Shown here piece after piece: positions 1 through 8,000 of a stretch of 13,573 nucleotides of DNA (position 1 is its first letter; every line of letters starts with the position of its first letter). The notes under the pieces were generated by a model, which had not been told where the DNA came from, did not search any database, and worked only from the letters and a program-made list of their open reading frames with translations. A program made the position numbers and the translations under genes. This DNA is from Clostridia bacterium (GTDB lineage Bacteria; Bacillota; Clostridia; Christensenellales; Aristaeellaceae), in contig JAEDGL010000058.1 in the NCBI GenBank assembly GCA_016297535.1, positions 1-13,573 on the forward strand, read 5' to 3'.

Positions 1-47
1 AGATAGATGATCGTCCAACGACAGAACTCGGCTTACGACCGCACCGA
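1..47 (+). ncRNA. rnpB: RNase P RNA, 3' end (partial)
   Basis: The first ~45 bases match the conserved 3' end of bacterial RNase P RNA. They carry TAGATGA, a GTCC block, then ACGACAGAAC and CGGCTTA in the same order and spacing as the E. coli RNA recalled from memory. The GACAGAA...CGGCTTA part belongs to the conserved P4/J region of the catalytic core. RNase P RNA cleaves 5' leaders from precursor tRNAs together with the RnpA protein. Only the 3' tail lies in the window. The exact mature 3' end is uncertain, because the pairing partner of the last helix (P1) lies before base 1. A terminator hairpin follows at 71-90. No reading frame explains this stretch better. Confidence 0.88.
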
Positions 48-70
48 CAGCTTATGATGGTTTTCCCTGA

Positions 71-90
71 AGCGGCGACGCCGCTTTTTT
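71..90 (+). terminator. Rho-independent terminator of rnpB
   Basis: AGCGGC (71-76) and GCCGCT (80-85) form a perfect 6-bp GC-rich stem with a GAC loop, and a run of six T follows (85-90). It sits about 25 bases after the RNase P RNA end, where its terminator is expected. It lies only 30 bases before the start codon of the next gene, leaving no room for a promoter between them. Confidence 0.8.
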
Positions 91-119
91 CCTTTGTACA
101 ACCGAAAGGAGCTGCTCCT

Positions 120-1622
120 GTGTCTGCTATCCGCAAAGTGTTTGCCGGTATTCCGCGCGCGGTATGCGTTTTGACCGGCGCGGTGCTTGCCGTCCTTGTG
201 CTGCTGGTGATGTTTGGCGAAAGCGCCCTGTCCTTTGCGTACCAGAATCAGGCGCCGGTCTCCGGCCTGGTTGCCGGATGCGTGGGGATTGCGGCGGCCG
301 GGCTGCTGCTGCTTGCCGGCGGCAGGATCAAAAACCGCACCCCATACCCCGTGTGGCTGCTGTGCATTGTATTTGGATTGGTGCTTGCTGGGCAGTTTGT
401 GATTGCCCGCAGCTGCTGGTTCTATCTGGGGTGGGATCCTGGCGCAGTGCATACGGCGGCGGAGGAAATGGCCCGCGGGCTGCCGCTTTCCATGCCGGAA
501 TATTTTGAATTGTGCCCCAATAACGCCCCGCTTACGGTGCTGCTTGCTGCGCCTTTGTGGCTTGCCATCCGCGTGGGGCTTTCGGTTCCATATGCCGTGT
601 TGCCCTATCTGGATGCTGTTTTGCTCAACCTGAGCGCCTTTGCCGCCGTGCTGTGCGTGCGCAAGCTGACGAAAAATACCCTGGCTCACGCTTTTTCGCT
701 GGTGGTTGCCATTGGATGGATTGCGCTTTCACCCTATCTTCTCTATCCTTATACCGATACCTTTTCCATTTTGTTTCCGGTGCTGGCGCTCTTTGTGTAT
801 CTGCATGTGAAACGGCCCGCTGTCAAATGGTTTCTGGTTTCGCTGTGCTGCTTTTTGGGTGCCAGCATCAAGCCGACGGTGCTCATTGTGCTGCTTGCGC
901 TGATCGGGCTGGGCGTATGCGGCTTTGGGGCCGGGAAGATCGAAAGGGGCTGGTGGAAGCGCTCTGTCGCCGTGACCGCTGCGCTGGTGCTTGGGGCGGT
1001 TCCCGGACGGGCGTTTCAAAAGATGGCTACCGCCTATGTTACGGGAAGCGCTGTGCCTGAGGGACAGCTGAGCGTAACGCATTATCTGATGCTTGGCATG
1101 AACGGCGAAACCTACGGCGGTCATTCGCCGGAGGACGTGGCCTTTTCGCAGTCCTTTGAAACGCTTGATCAGCGCCAGTCCGCCAACCTGCGCCGCGCGT
1201 GGGAGCGGGTGAGTGGGCGCAGCGTGATGGAAAACGTCCGTTTTTTTGCCGTCAAGGCCTACAAGGCCTATGCCGATGGCAGCTTTGCCTCGCATGGAAG
1301 CTTTCTGGAGGTGGATGTTCCCCAGCGCGGCGATGCGATCAGCCGTTTTCTGCGCAGCCTGTATCACAAGAACGGGCGGCTGATGCCGTATTGCCAGACC
1401 CTTGCGCAATGCCTGTGGCTGGGGGTGCTTACGCTGTGCGCCGCTGCCGCCGTTCGCCGCCGCAGGCATCCCGCCGTTGCGCTGCTGTGCCTGACCCTTC
1501 TGGGCCTGACGGCCTATCTGCTGCTGTTTGAGGTTTGGCCGCGCTATCTGTTCCTGTATGCGCCGTTTTTTGTCATTTTGGCCTCCATGGCGTTTGACAA
1601 ACCATCCGCGCCTGTGCTATGA
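120..1622 (+). CDS. Multi-pass membrane glycosyltransferase, GT-C / GT39-like
   Basis: 500 residues from a GTG start at 120. AAAGGAG (105-111) lies 8 bases before it, which favours this over the in-frame ATG at 54, which falls before the terminator and close to the rnpB end. The protein is dominated by hydrophobic helices, roughly ten or more. A loop after the early helices carries the motif YLGWDPG, with Asp106 where GT-C enzymes keep their catalytic acidic residue. Later features are a YTDTFS segment (211-216), an SIKPT motif (249-253) and a C-terminal RYLFLYAPFF helix, all typical of polyprenyl-phosphate-sugar-dependent transferases. Such enzymes move a sugar from a lipid carrier to a protein, lipid or cell-wall acceptor outside the membrane. 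Donor and acceptor cannot be read from sequence. No neighbour is a surface-polymer gene. A promoter for the next unit overlaps its 3' end. Confidence 0.75.
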   Translation: MSAIRKVFAGIPRAVCVLTGAVLAVLVLLVMFGESALSFAYQNQAPVSGLVAGCVGIAAAGLLLLAGGRIKNRTPYPVWLLCIVFGLVLAGQFVIARSCWFYLGWDPGAVHTAAEEMARGLPLSMPEYFELCPNNAPLTVLLAAPLWLAIRVGLSVPYAVLPYLDAVLLNLSAFAAVLCVRKLTKNTLAHAFSLVVAIGWIALSPYLLYPYTDTFSILFPVLALFVYLHVKRPAVKWFLVSLCCFLGASIKPTVLIVLLALIGLGVCGFGAGKIERGWWKRSVAVTAALVLGAVPGRAFQKMATAYVTGSAVPEGQLSVTHYLMLGMNGETYGGHSPEDVAFSQSFETLDQRQSANLRRAWERVSGRSVMENVRFFAVKAYKAYADGSFASHGSFLEVDVPQRGDAISRFLRSLYHKNGRLMPYCQTLAQCLWLGVLTLCAAAAVRRRRHPAVALLCLTLLGLTAYLLLFEVWPRYLFLYAPFFVILASMAFDKPSAPVL

Positions 1623-1623
1623 T
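1594..1623 (+). promoter_or_regulatory. Sigma70-type promoter within the 3' end of the GT-C gene
   Basis: TTGACA (1594-1599) and TATGAT (1618-1623) are separated by 18 bases, with TGTGC before the -10 box giving an extended -10 character. The expected start is near 1630, just ahead of the AAAGGAGGG ribosome binding site of the 34-codon ORF. The promoter overlaps the stop codon of the upstream gene, so the downstream unit can be controlled separately. Confidence 0.75.
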
Positions 1624-1654
1624 ACAGAAAATCATCGGAAAAGGAGGGTGTCCC

Positions 1655-1759
1655 ATGAGCGAACGCCAGCAGTATCTGACCCGCGTGGCTCGCTGTTTTG
1701 CATACGATTTTGCACAGTACGGGATCACTCTGCCCTTTTTCGGGTCTGCAGGCCGGTAG
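1655..1759 (+). CDS. 34-residue small ORF, possible leader peptide
   Basis: A 34-codon ORF (ATG 1655, TAG 1757-1759) has a strong ribosome binding site, AAAGGAGGG, 7 bases before the start and a near-consensus promoter just upstream. The peptide begins MSERQQYLTRVARCF and ends TLPFFGSAGR. It has no membrane segment or signal peptide, and no recognisable family. A perfect terminator follows 23 bases after the stop, and the ABC exporter operon begins right after that. Two readings are possible: a regulatory leader peptide whose translation sets readthrough into the exporter genes, or a free-standing small protein. The promoter, ribosome binding site and terminator are seen; the function is inferred. 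Confidence 0.5.
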   Translation: MSERQQYLTRVARCFAYDFAQYGITLPFFGSAGR

Positions 1760-1782
1760 CTGTGCGTTTTTTTCGCATTTTC

Positions 1783-1815
1783 ACCGGCGTCCCGAGGAAG
1801 GGACGCCGGTTTTTT
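1783..1815 (+). terminator. Strong intrinsic terminator or attenuator before the ABC operon
   Basis: ACCGGCGTCCC (1783-1793) and GGGACGCCGGT (1800-1810) form a perfect 11-bp stem with loop GAGGAA, followed by a T run through 1815. The ribosome binding site of the next gene starts at 1825, so no separate promoter fits between. Transcripts for the ABC operon must read through this hairpin. GCCGGT at 1752-1757, at the stop codon of the 34-codon ORF, is complementary to the first six bases of the stem and could compete with it. Confidence 0.85.
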
Positions 1816-1840
1816 GTGTGCCACAAAGGAGGAATCATTC

Positions 1841-2623
1841 ATGAAACAATCCCTTCGGGCCAGCCTGGCTACCATGAGGCTGTGCCTGAAAGAACAAAGC
1901 TATTTTGGTTTTGCCTTTCTGCTGGGGCAATACCTTTTGCAGGCGTGTGCGCTGGGCGCGCTGCTCATGATCTGGCGCTCGCTGTTTCTGCAGGGCGCGG
2001 ATCTGGAGGGCATGACGCTTAACCAGCTCTATGTGTATACCATTCTTTCCACAGTGCTTGCGCCCCTGCTTCATGTGCGCACGCCCGCGTCCAACTGGCT
2101 GCATGACGGCACCATGCTGGGGCTGTACCAGCGCCCGGCTGGGGTGCTCACGCAGCTGGCCGCGCACACCATCGGCGCATGGATGATGCGCCTGCTGTGC
2201 CTTTCCGTGCCGGTGCTGGTTATCGCCCTGCTGTGCGGGGTGGATTTGCGCCCCCGGAGCCTTTGGTTTTTTGTATCGCTGCCGCTGGCGGTATCACAGG
2301 GCTTTGCGGTGGATTTTCTGTTTGCCTGCCTGCTGATCCGCATGCGCAATCTGGAATGGTGCGTGCACAGCCTTCGGGAGGCGCTGACCGCGCTGCTTAC
2401 CGGGGCGCTTATTCCGTTCGCGGCGCTGCCGTGGGGGCTGGGCCGTCTGCTGCAGCTATTGCCGCTGGGCACGCTGGCGGGCGCGCCGCTGGCCCTGTAT
2501 ACGGGGCTGGGCCAGCCGGGGCTGCTTGTGCCCGCGCAGCTTGTGTGGAACATGGTGCTCTGGCCGCTGGCGGTGTACGGCTTTGCGGCCTCCAGGGAAA
2601 GGATGGTGTCCTATGGCGGCTAA
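1841..2623 (+). CDS. ABC-2 type exporter permease (COG4587-like)
   Basis: 260 residues, about six transmembrane helices, no signal peptide. The ATG at 1841 has AAAGGAGG (1825-1832) 8 bases upstream. An upstream in-frame TTG at 1814 lies in the terminator T run and is rejected. The loop with GTMLGLYQRPAG and the segment ALIPFAALPWGLGRLLQLLP match the pattern of the first permease in the uncharacterised three-part exporters (COG4586/4587/3694, PF06182 group). It should form half of the membrane channel with the next gene's product, with which it overlaps by 11 bases. Substrate is unknown; cyanobacterial relatives of this system have been linked to methyl viologen export, as recalled. Its expression probably depends on readthrough of the terminator at 1783-1815. 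Confidence 0.78.
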   Translation: MKQSLRASLATMRLCLKEQSYFGFAFLLGQYLLQACALGALLMIWRSLFLQGADLEGMTLNQLYVYTILSTVLAPLLHVRTPASNWLHDGTMLGLYQRPAGVLTQLAAHTIGAWMMRLLCLSVPVLVIALLCGVDLRPRSLWFFVSLPLAVSQGFAVDFLFACLLIRMRNLEWCVHSLREALTALLTGALIPFAALPWGLGRLLQLLPLGTLAGAPLALYTGLGQPGLLVPAQLVWNMVLWPLAVYGFAASRERMVSYGG

Positions 2624-3458
2624 GGCAAAAGACGTTTTCCGCCTGCTCGGCCTGTATGCCCGCATGGACCTGAACTGGCTCATCCAGGATTGGAGCATGG
2701 TGGTGGTCATCATCCTGTCGGAAACGCTGCAAAACCTGTCCGGCATGGCGGGCGTGCTGCTGCTGGCCATCCGCTTTGGCGGCGTGGGCGGGCTGAGCGC
2801 GGACGAGGTGCTGCTGATGCTTGGCTTTTTTGAGCTGGCGGACGGTCTGGGGTGGATGCTGTTTGGCAATTTCAACGTCATGCACATCAGCCGCCGCATC
2901 GGGCGCGGGCAGGTGGATCACATGCTCATCCAGCCGCGGCCGCTGTGGATGCAGCTGCTTACGGAGGGCTTTATGCCCTGCTCGGGCAGCTATGGCCTGG
3001 TGGTGGGTGCCGTTCTGACGGCGATTGCCGTATCGCGCCTGCAGCTGAGCCTGACCCCGGCCTGGTTTGGGCTGCTGGGTTATGAGCTGCTCATTCACCT
3101 GCTGCTTCAGGTGTCGCAGAGCTTTCTGTACGGCTCGGCGGCCTTCTGGTTTCCCGTTTCGTGCGAGGAAATGTCCTCCACCATCATCGATCTCAATCAT
3201 CAGCTGGGTAAATTTCCGCTGTTTGGGCTGCCGGGGTGGATGCTGGGCCTCCTGCATACGGTGCTGCCCATCGGTTTGCTTGCCTATCTGCCGGCCCTGG
3301 CGCTGCTTGGCCAGCTGGGCTACGGCGTAAAAATCGCGCTTCCCTTTGTCGTAGCGGCGGTGTTTGTTACCGCCGCGGTGATCTGCTTTCAGAAAGGACT
3401 CAGACATTATGAGCAATACAGCTGCAACCGCTACAGAGAAATGGGACACCGTTGTTGA
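2613..3458 (+). CDS. ABC-2 type exporter permease (COG3694-like)
   Basis: 281 residues from ATG 2613, with AAAGGA (2598-2603) upstream. The start overlaps the previous stop by 11 bases, suggesting translational coupling. The family pattern is clear: a first cytosolic segment, then IGRGQVDHMLIQPRPLW (the G-x-hydrophobic-D...LLRPL motif of this permease family), and near the end VLPIGLLAYLPALALLG, a typical closing helix. It pairs with the first permease and with the ATPase encoded next. The last dozen or so residues, after KGLRHYEQ, extend past where relatives usually end and are encoded within a 50-base overlap with the ATPase gene. Substrate unknown. Confidence 0.78.
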   Translation: MAAKAKDVFRLLGLYARMDLNWLIQDWSMVVVIILSETLQNLSGMAGVLLLAIRFGGVGGLSADEVLLMLGFFELADGLGWMLFGNFNVMHISRRIGRGQVDHMLIQPRPLWMQLLTEGFMPCSGSYGLVVGAVLTAIAVSRLQLSLTPAWFGLLGYELLIHLLLQVSQSFLYGSAAFWFPVSCEEMSSTIIDLNHQLGKFPLFGLPGWMLGLLHTVLPIGLLAYLPALALLGQLGYGVKIALPFVVAAVFVTAAVICFQKGLRHYEQYSCNRYREMGHRC

Positions 3459-4395
3459 ACTGTCCCACGTTACCAAATATTTTGATCAAAAACGGCCCGT
3501 ATCGCTGCTCAGGCGCGAGCGGCACCGCGTTTATGCCCTGGATGACGTCAGCTTTTCGCTGCAAAAGGGCGAGCTGACGGCCTACGCCGGGCCCAACGGC
3601 GCCGGAAAATCTACCACCTTCAAGCTGCTTAGCGGCATGCTGCGCCCGCAGCAGGGAAGCGTGCGCCTTTTCGGGCTGGATCCGGGCGAAAACCGCATTG
3701 AAGTTATGCGGCGCACGGGCGTGCTGTTTGGCAACCGCAGCGAGCTGTGGTGGGATCATCCCGTGCGCGCCTCCTTTGAATGGAAAAAAGCCGTCTGGGA
3801 TATCGACGATCACGCCTACCGCCGGGCCTGCGGTGAGCTGCGCGAGCTGCTGGGCCTGGAGGAATGCTGGAACAGCTTTGTCCGCGAGCTGTCACTGGGC
3901 CAGCGGATGCGCGCCAACCTGGCGCTCACGCTGCTGCATGGCCCGGAGCTGGTGCTGCTGGACGAGCCCACGCTGGGGCTGGATGTGCTGGCCAAGCGGC
4001 AGATGATTGCGTTTCTCAAGCAGATCAACCGGGAAAAGCGGGTTACGCTGCTGGTGACCAGCCATGATATGGATGATCTGACCGAGATGGCCAACCGCAT
4101 TCTGCTTTTGTCCGCCGGCCATCTGGCCTTTGACGGCTCCTATGAGCAGCTGGCACAGCTGGCGGGGGATTACCGCATCATCCGGCTTTCCACGCCGGGC
4201 GAAGCGCCCGTGCTGGAGGGGGCTACCTATCTGGGCTGCGAGGACGGCCGGCATCTGTACCGCTACAACGCCGGGGCCATGACCGTCCAGCAGGTGTTCA
4301 GCGCCCTCTCCCGCATCAGGGATGTGCAGGATGTGGAGCTGGGACATGAGGATGTGGAACAGGTGATTGCAAGACTGTATCAGAATATGCTATAA
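3409..4395 (+). CDS. ABC exporter ATP-binding subunit (COG4586-like)
   Basis: 328 residues from ATG 3409, with AAAGGA about 10 bases upstream and no better start after the overlap with the permease gene. Nucleotide-binding domain motifs appear in order: Walker A GPNGAGKST (61-69), signature LSLGQ (161-165, in place of LSGGQ), Walker B LVLLDEP (181-187), and H-loop His219 in TSHD. The segment GNRSELWWDHP (108-118) identifies the NatA-like branch paired with COG4587/COG3694 permeases, where relatives usually read GQ(R/K)(S/T)QLWWDLP. The Q-loop glutamine is therefore Asn109 here. A C-terminal regulatory extension follows residue ~245. It would hydrolyse ATP at the inner membrane to power export. 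The last codons carry the pth promoter. Confidence 0.85.
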   Translation: MSNTAATATEKWDTVVELSHVTKYFDQKRPVSLLRRERHRVYALDDVSFSLQKGELTAYAGPNGAGKSTTFKLLSGMLRPQQGSVRLFGLDPGENRIEVMRRTGVLFGNRSELWWDHPVRASFEWKKAVWDIDDHAYRRACGELRELLGLEECWNSFVRELSLGQRMRANLALTLLHGPELVLLDEPTLGLDVLAKRQMIAFLKQINREKRVTLLVTSHDMDDLTEMANRILLLSAGHLAFDGSYEQLAQLAGDYRIIRLSTPGEAPVLEGATYLGCEDGRHLYRYNAGAMTVQQVFSALSRIRDVQDVELGHEDVEQVIARLYQNML

Positions 4396-4396
4396 T
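4367..4396 (+). promoter_or_regulatory. Promoter for pth-mfd
   Basis: TTGCAA (4367-4372), an 18-base spacer and a perfect TATAAT (4391-4396) preceded by ATGC (extended -10). It overlaps the last codons of the ABC ATPase gene. Transcription would start near 4403, giving a leader of about 70 bases before pth. The leader contains only a weak 5-bp hairpin (GGATG/CATCC around 4413-4427). No convincing terminator separates the ABC operon from pth, so readthrough could also contribute. Confidence 0.7.
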
Positions 4397-4470
4397 AACA
4401 CGCCAAGCGGGGGTGGATGCTTTCCATCCTCGCCCTGTTTGCGTTCCATCAACCCGGAAGGAGTACATGC

Positions 4471-5085
4471 ATGTATCTGATCGTAGGACTGGGCAACCCC
4501 GGCAGCAAATACGCGCATACGCGCCACAACGTGGGCTTTGACGTGCTGGAGGCCCTCAGCCGCAAGCTGGGCGTATCCATCAGCCGCCAGCGCGACAACG
4601 CCCTTGTGGGCGAATGCTTTGTGGGCGGGCAGAAGGTGATTCTGGCCCTGCCACAAACCTATATGAATCTCAGCGGCGAGGCGGTGGCGCCCCTGGCCGC
4701 CTATTACCGCATCCCGCCGGAAAACCTGCTGGTGGTCTATGATGATATCGACCTGCCGCAGGGGCATATCCGCATCCGCAAAAACGGCTCCGCGGGCACG
4801 CACAACGGCATGCGCTCCATCGTGGGCGCGCTGGGGCGCGAGGATTTTCCGCGCCTGCGCGTGGGCGTGGGGCAAAAGCGCGAGGGCTATGAGCTGGCCG
4901 ACTGGGTGCTTGGCCACTACATCGGCCCGGAGCAGGAGGTGGCCGACAGGGCCTTTGCCCAGGCTGCCGACGCCATTGTGGATTATCTTGAAAACGGTAT
5001 CGAAAGCGCCATGCGTACCTATAATACCAAAAAGGAAAAAAGCAAACCCACCCCGCCCGGACCCCAAGAAGGAGACGCGCAATGA
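4471..5085 (+). CDS. pth: Peptidyl-tRNA hydrolase
   Basis: 204 residues, the usual length for bacterial Pth. It releases peptides from peptidyl-tRNAs that drop off the ribosome, recycling the tRNA in the cytoplasm. The start is MYLIVGLGNPGSKY. The catalytic His is His19 in TRHNVGFD, and the conserved Asn is in the TYMNLSGEAV motif. VYDDIDLPQG carries the conserved Asp, followed by GSAGTHNGMRS and the PRLRVGVG segment. The ATG at 4471 has GGAAGGAG (4456-4463) 7 bases upstream; the in-frame start at 4417 lacks this and lengthens the protein beyond the family. It overlaps mfd by ATGA, so the two are translationally coupled. The pth-mfd neighbourhood is shared with Bacillus subtilis. Confidence 0.97.
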   Translation: MYLIVGLGNPGSKYAHTRHNVGFDVLEALSRKLGVSISRQRDNALVGECFVGGQKVILALPQTYMNLSGEAVAPLAAYYRIPPENLLVVYDDIDLPQGHIRIRKNGSAGTHNGMRSIVGALGREDFPRLRVGVGQKREGYELADWVLGHYIGPEQEVADRAFAQAADAIVDYLENGIESAMRTYNTKKEKSKPTPPGPQEGDAQ

Positions 5086-8000
5086 ACGAAGGTCTGTTTA
5101 CCGCCTACGAGGATCTGCCTCAATGGAAAAAACTGCTTGGCCGTCTTGGCGCGGGCGATTGCACGGCGCTTGGCGAGATTGCCGAGGGCGAACGCCCCTT
5201 CTTTGCAGCGGCGCTTTCGCGCAAAACGGGAAGGCCGGTGCTGCTGGTATCCGCCAGTGAGCTGACCGCCCAGAAGCAGGCGCAGGACATCGACCGTCTG
5301 GTGGGCGGCGGCAGCGCCGTGCTGCCCGCACGCGATGTTCAGTTCAGCCGCGCCGCCATGAGCCGCGAAAGCACCTGGCAGCGCCTGAGCGTGCTGGATC
5401 AGCTGGTGCAGGGCAGGGTGCGTGTGCTCTGCGCCAGTCTGGACGCGCTGCTGGATCGCTGTGCTCCGGCCGGCCGTTTTCGCCGCGCGGTGATCACCGT
5501 CACCGAGGGCGAGCGCCACGCGCCCGATCAGCTGATCCGCCGCCTGATGGAAAACGGCTACGAGCGCGTGCCCATGGTGGAGGGCCAGGGCCAGTGCGCC
5601 ATGCGCGGCTCCATCCTGGATGTATTTCCCGCCAATGCGGCGGATGCCGTGCGCATCGAGTTTTTTGACGACGAGGTGGACAGCCTGCGCCGGTTTGACT
5701 GCATCAGCCAGCGCAGCATTGCCCGCATCAAAACCGTCCGCCTCTCCCCCGCCACCGAGTGCCTGATCCGCGATGGCGAGGCGGCTGCGCAGCGGCTGAA
5801 GGCCGCGCTGGAAAAGGGCGCGGGGCACGCCATGGAGGAAGCCGCGCCGGACGAAGCCTTCGCCACTTCCCACCCGGAGGAGGCGGACGGCCTGCCCTCG
5901 CTGGATGATTTTCTTTCCGAGCTGGATGCGCTGGAGCTGAGCGAGGATCTGCTGAAGGAGGGCAAGCCCTTCAAGGAAAAAAAGCCCGAAAAAGAGGAAG
6001 ACCTGAACTGGAAGCGCCACATGGATGATGTGGACCGCGTGCGGGCCGGGCAAACCATCCGCACGGCCACCATGTGGATGAACGTGCTGTGCGAGGATAC
6101 CGTTACGGTGCTGGATTATCTGAACGATCCCATCGTTTTGCTGGATCGTCCCGATCAGTACCAGAGCCGGATCCGCGCCGCCGCGGATCAGTTTGCCCAG
6201 GACTACGAGGACGCCCAGCTGCGCGGCGACGCCTTTGATGCGCAGCAGACGCTCCGCTTTACCTATGATGATCTGCTGAGCGCATGGCAGCGGATGCCCA
6301 GCATCACCCTGTCGGATATCATTGCCACCTCCGGCAGGCTGTCGCCCGGGGAGGCGGTTTCCTTTGGCGCCAAGCCGCCCATGCCCTACCAGAGCCGGCT
6401 GGAACCGCTTGCGCAGGACATTGCCAGATGGAAGCAGGAGGGCTGCGCCATTGTGCTGCTCACCGGCGGCGAGGCGCGCGGCAGGCGATTGCAAAAGGCG
6501 CTGATGGAGCAGGGCGTGCCCAGCGTGTATGCCGAAACGCTGGACGGCAACCTCATCATGGGCGAGGTGGTGCTTTTGCCCGTGGCCTATGGCAAGGGCT
6601 TCATACACCCCGAGGCAAAGCTGGCCGTGCTCAGCGATACCGATATCTACGGCACCGCCTACCAGCGCGCCCGCAAAAAGCAAAACGCGGGCGAGCGCAT
6701 CGCCAGCTTTACCGACCTGAAAACCGGCGACTATGTGGTGCACGATCTGCACGGCGTGGGCCTGTACAAGGGCGTTGTGCAGCTGGATAACGACGGGGCC
6801 AAGCGCGATTACCTGCTGATTCAGTACGCAGGCAACGACAAGCTCTACGTGCCGGCCGATCAGTTTGACCGCGTAACCAAGTTTATCGGTGCGGAGCATT
6901 CGCTGCCCCGGCTCAACCGTCTGGGCGGGCAGGAATGGGAGCGCCAGAAGAGCAAGGTAAAAGCCAGCATCAAAAAGCTGGCCTTCGACCTGGCCGAGCT
7001 CTACGCCAAGCGCGCAAAGAGCACCGGCTACGCCTTCAGCCACGAAAACCCCTGGCAGCGCGAGTTTGAGGATATGTTCCCCTACGAGCTTACGGAGGAT
7101 CAGCAGCGCAGCGTGGCGCAAATTGAGGCCGATATGGAAAGCGACCGCAACATGGACCGCCTGCTCTGCGGCGACGTGGGCTACGGCAAAACCGAGGTGG
7201 CGCTGCGCGCGGCTTTCAAGGCCGTGGTGGAGGGTAAGCAGGTGGCCATTCTGGCGCCTACCACCATCCTGGTGCAGCAGCACTACAACACCATCAAAAA
7301 GCGCTTTGCGGGCTTTCCCGTCAAGTTTGACATGCTCAGCCGCTTCCGCACCCCCAGGGAGCAGCAGGCCATCTGCGAAAAGCTCAAATCGGGCGAGCTG
7401 GATCTGGTGGTGGGCACCCACCGGCTGCTCAACAAAAACGTGCAGTTCAAGGATCTGGGGCTGCTGATTGTGGATGAGGAGCAGCGCTTTGGCGTAAACC
7501 ACAAGGAATCCATCCAGCACATGAAAACGCGCGTGGATGTGCTTACGCTGTCGGCCACGCCCATCCCGCGCACCCTGCACATGAGCATGGTGGGCATTCG
7601 CGACATGAGCATTCTGGAAACCCCGCCGGAGGAGCGCCTGCCGGTGAAAACCTATGTGATGGAGTATTCCGACGCGGTGATCCGCGAGGCCATTCGCCGC
7701 GAGATGGCGCGCGGCGGCCAGGTATACTTCCTGTACAACCGCGTGCGCTCCATCGAGCAGATGCACGACCGCATCAAGGCGCTGGTGCCGGATGCGCGCA
7801 TCGGCATTGCGCACGGCCAGATGCGTGAAAACGCGCTGGAGGATGTGATGCTGGATTTTTACGCGGGCACGTACGATGTGCTTTTGTGCACCACCATCGT
7901 GGAAAGCGGTCTGGATGTGCCGGACGCCAACACGCTGATTGTGTTTGACGCCGACCGCTTTGGCCTGGCACAGCTGTATCAGATCCGCGGCCGGGTGGGG

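Noticed and set aside
7..57. 16-codon ORF at the window start
   Set aside because: It lies in the conserved RNase P RNA 3' region and has no ribosome binding site.
54..119. Upstream ATG at 54 as the start of the GT-C gene
   Set aside because: It lies right after the RNase P RNA and before its terminator, with no ribosome binding site; GTG 120 has AAAGGAG at good spacing.
1763..1778. TGCG-T7-CGCA inverted repeat between the small ORF and the terminator
   Set aside because: A 4-bp stem around a T run is too weak to call a feature; likely chance.
4413..4434. Terminator between the ABC ATPase and pth
   Set aside because: Only a 5-bp GGATG/CATCC stem is found and no T run follows; not enough to call.
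5019..7814. 931-codon open frame on the minus strand, opposite mfd
   Set aside because: Rich in His, Gln, Ala and Arg without any domain pattern. It is the shadow of a GC-rich gene with strong codon bias, and mfd on the plus strand is certain.
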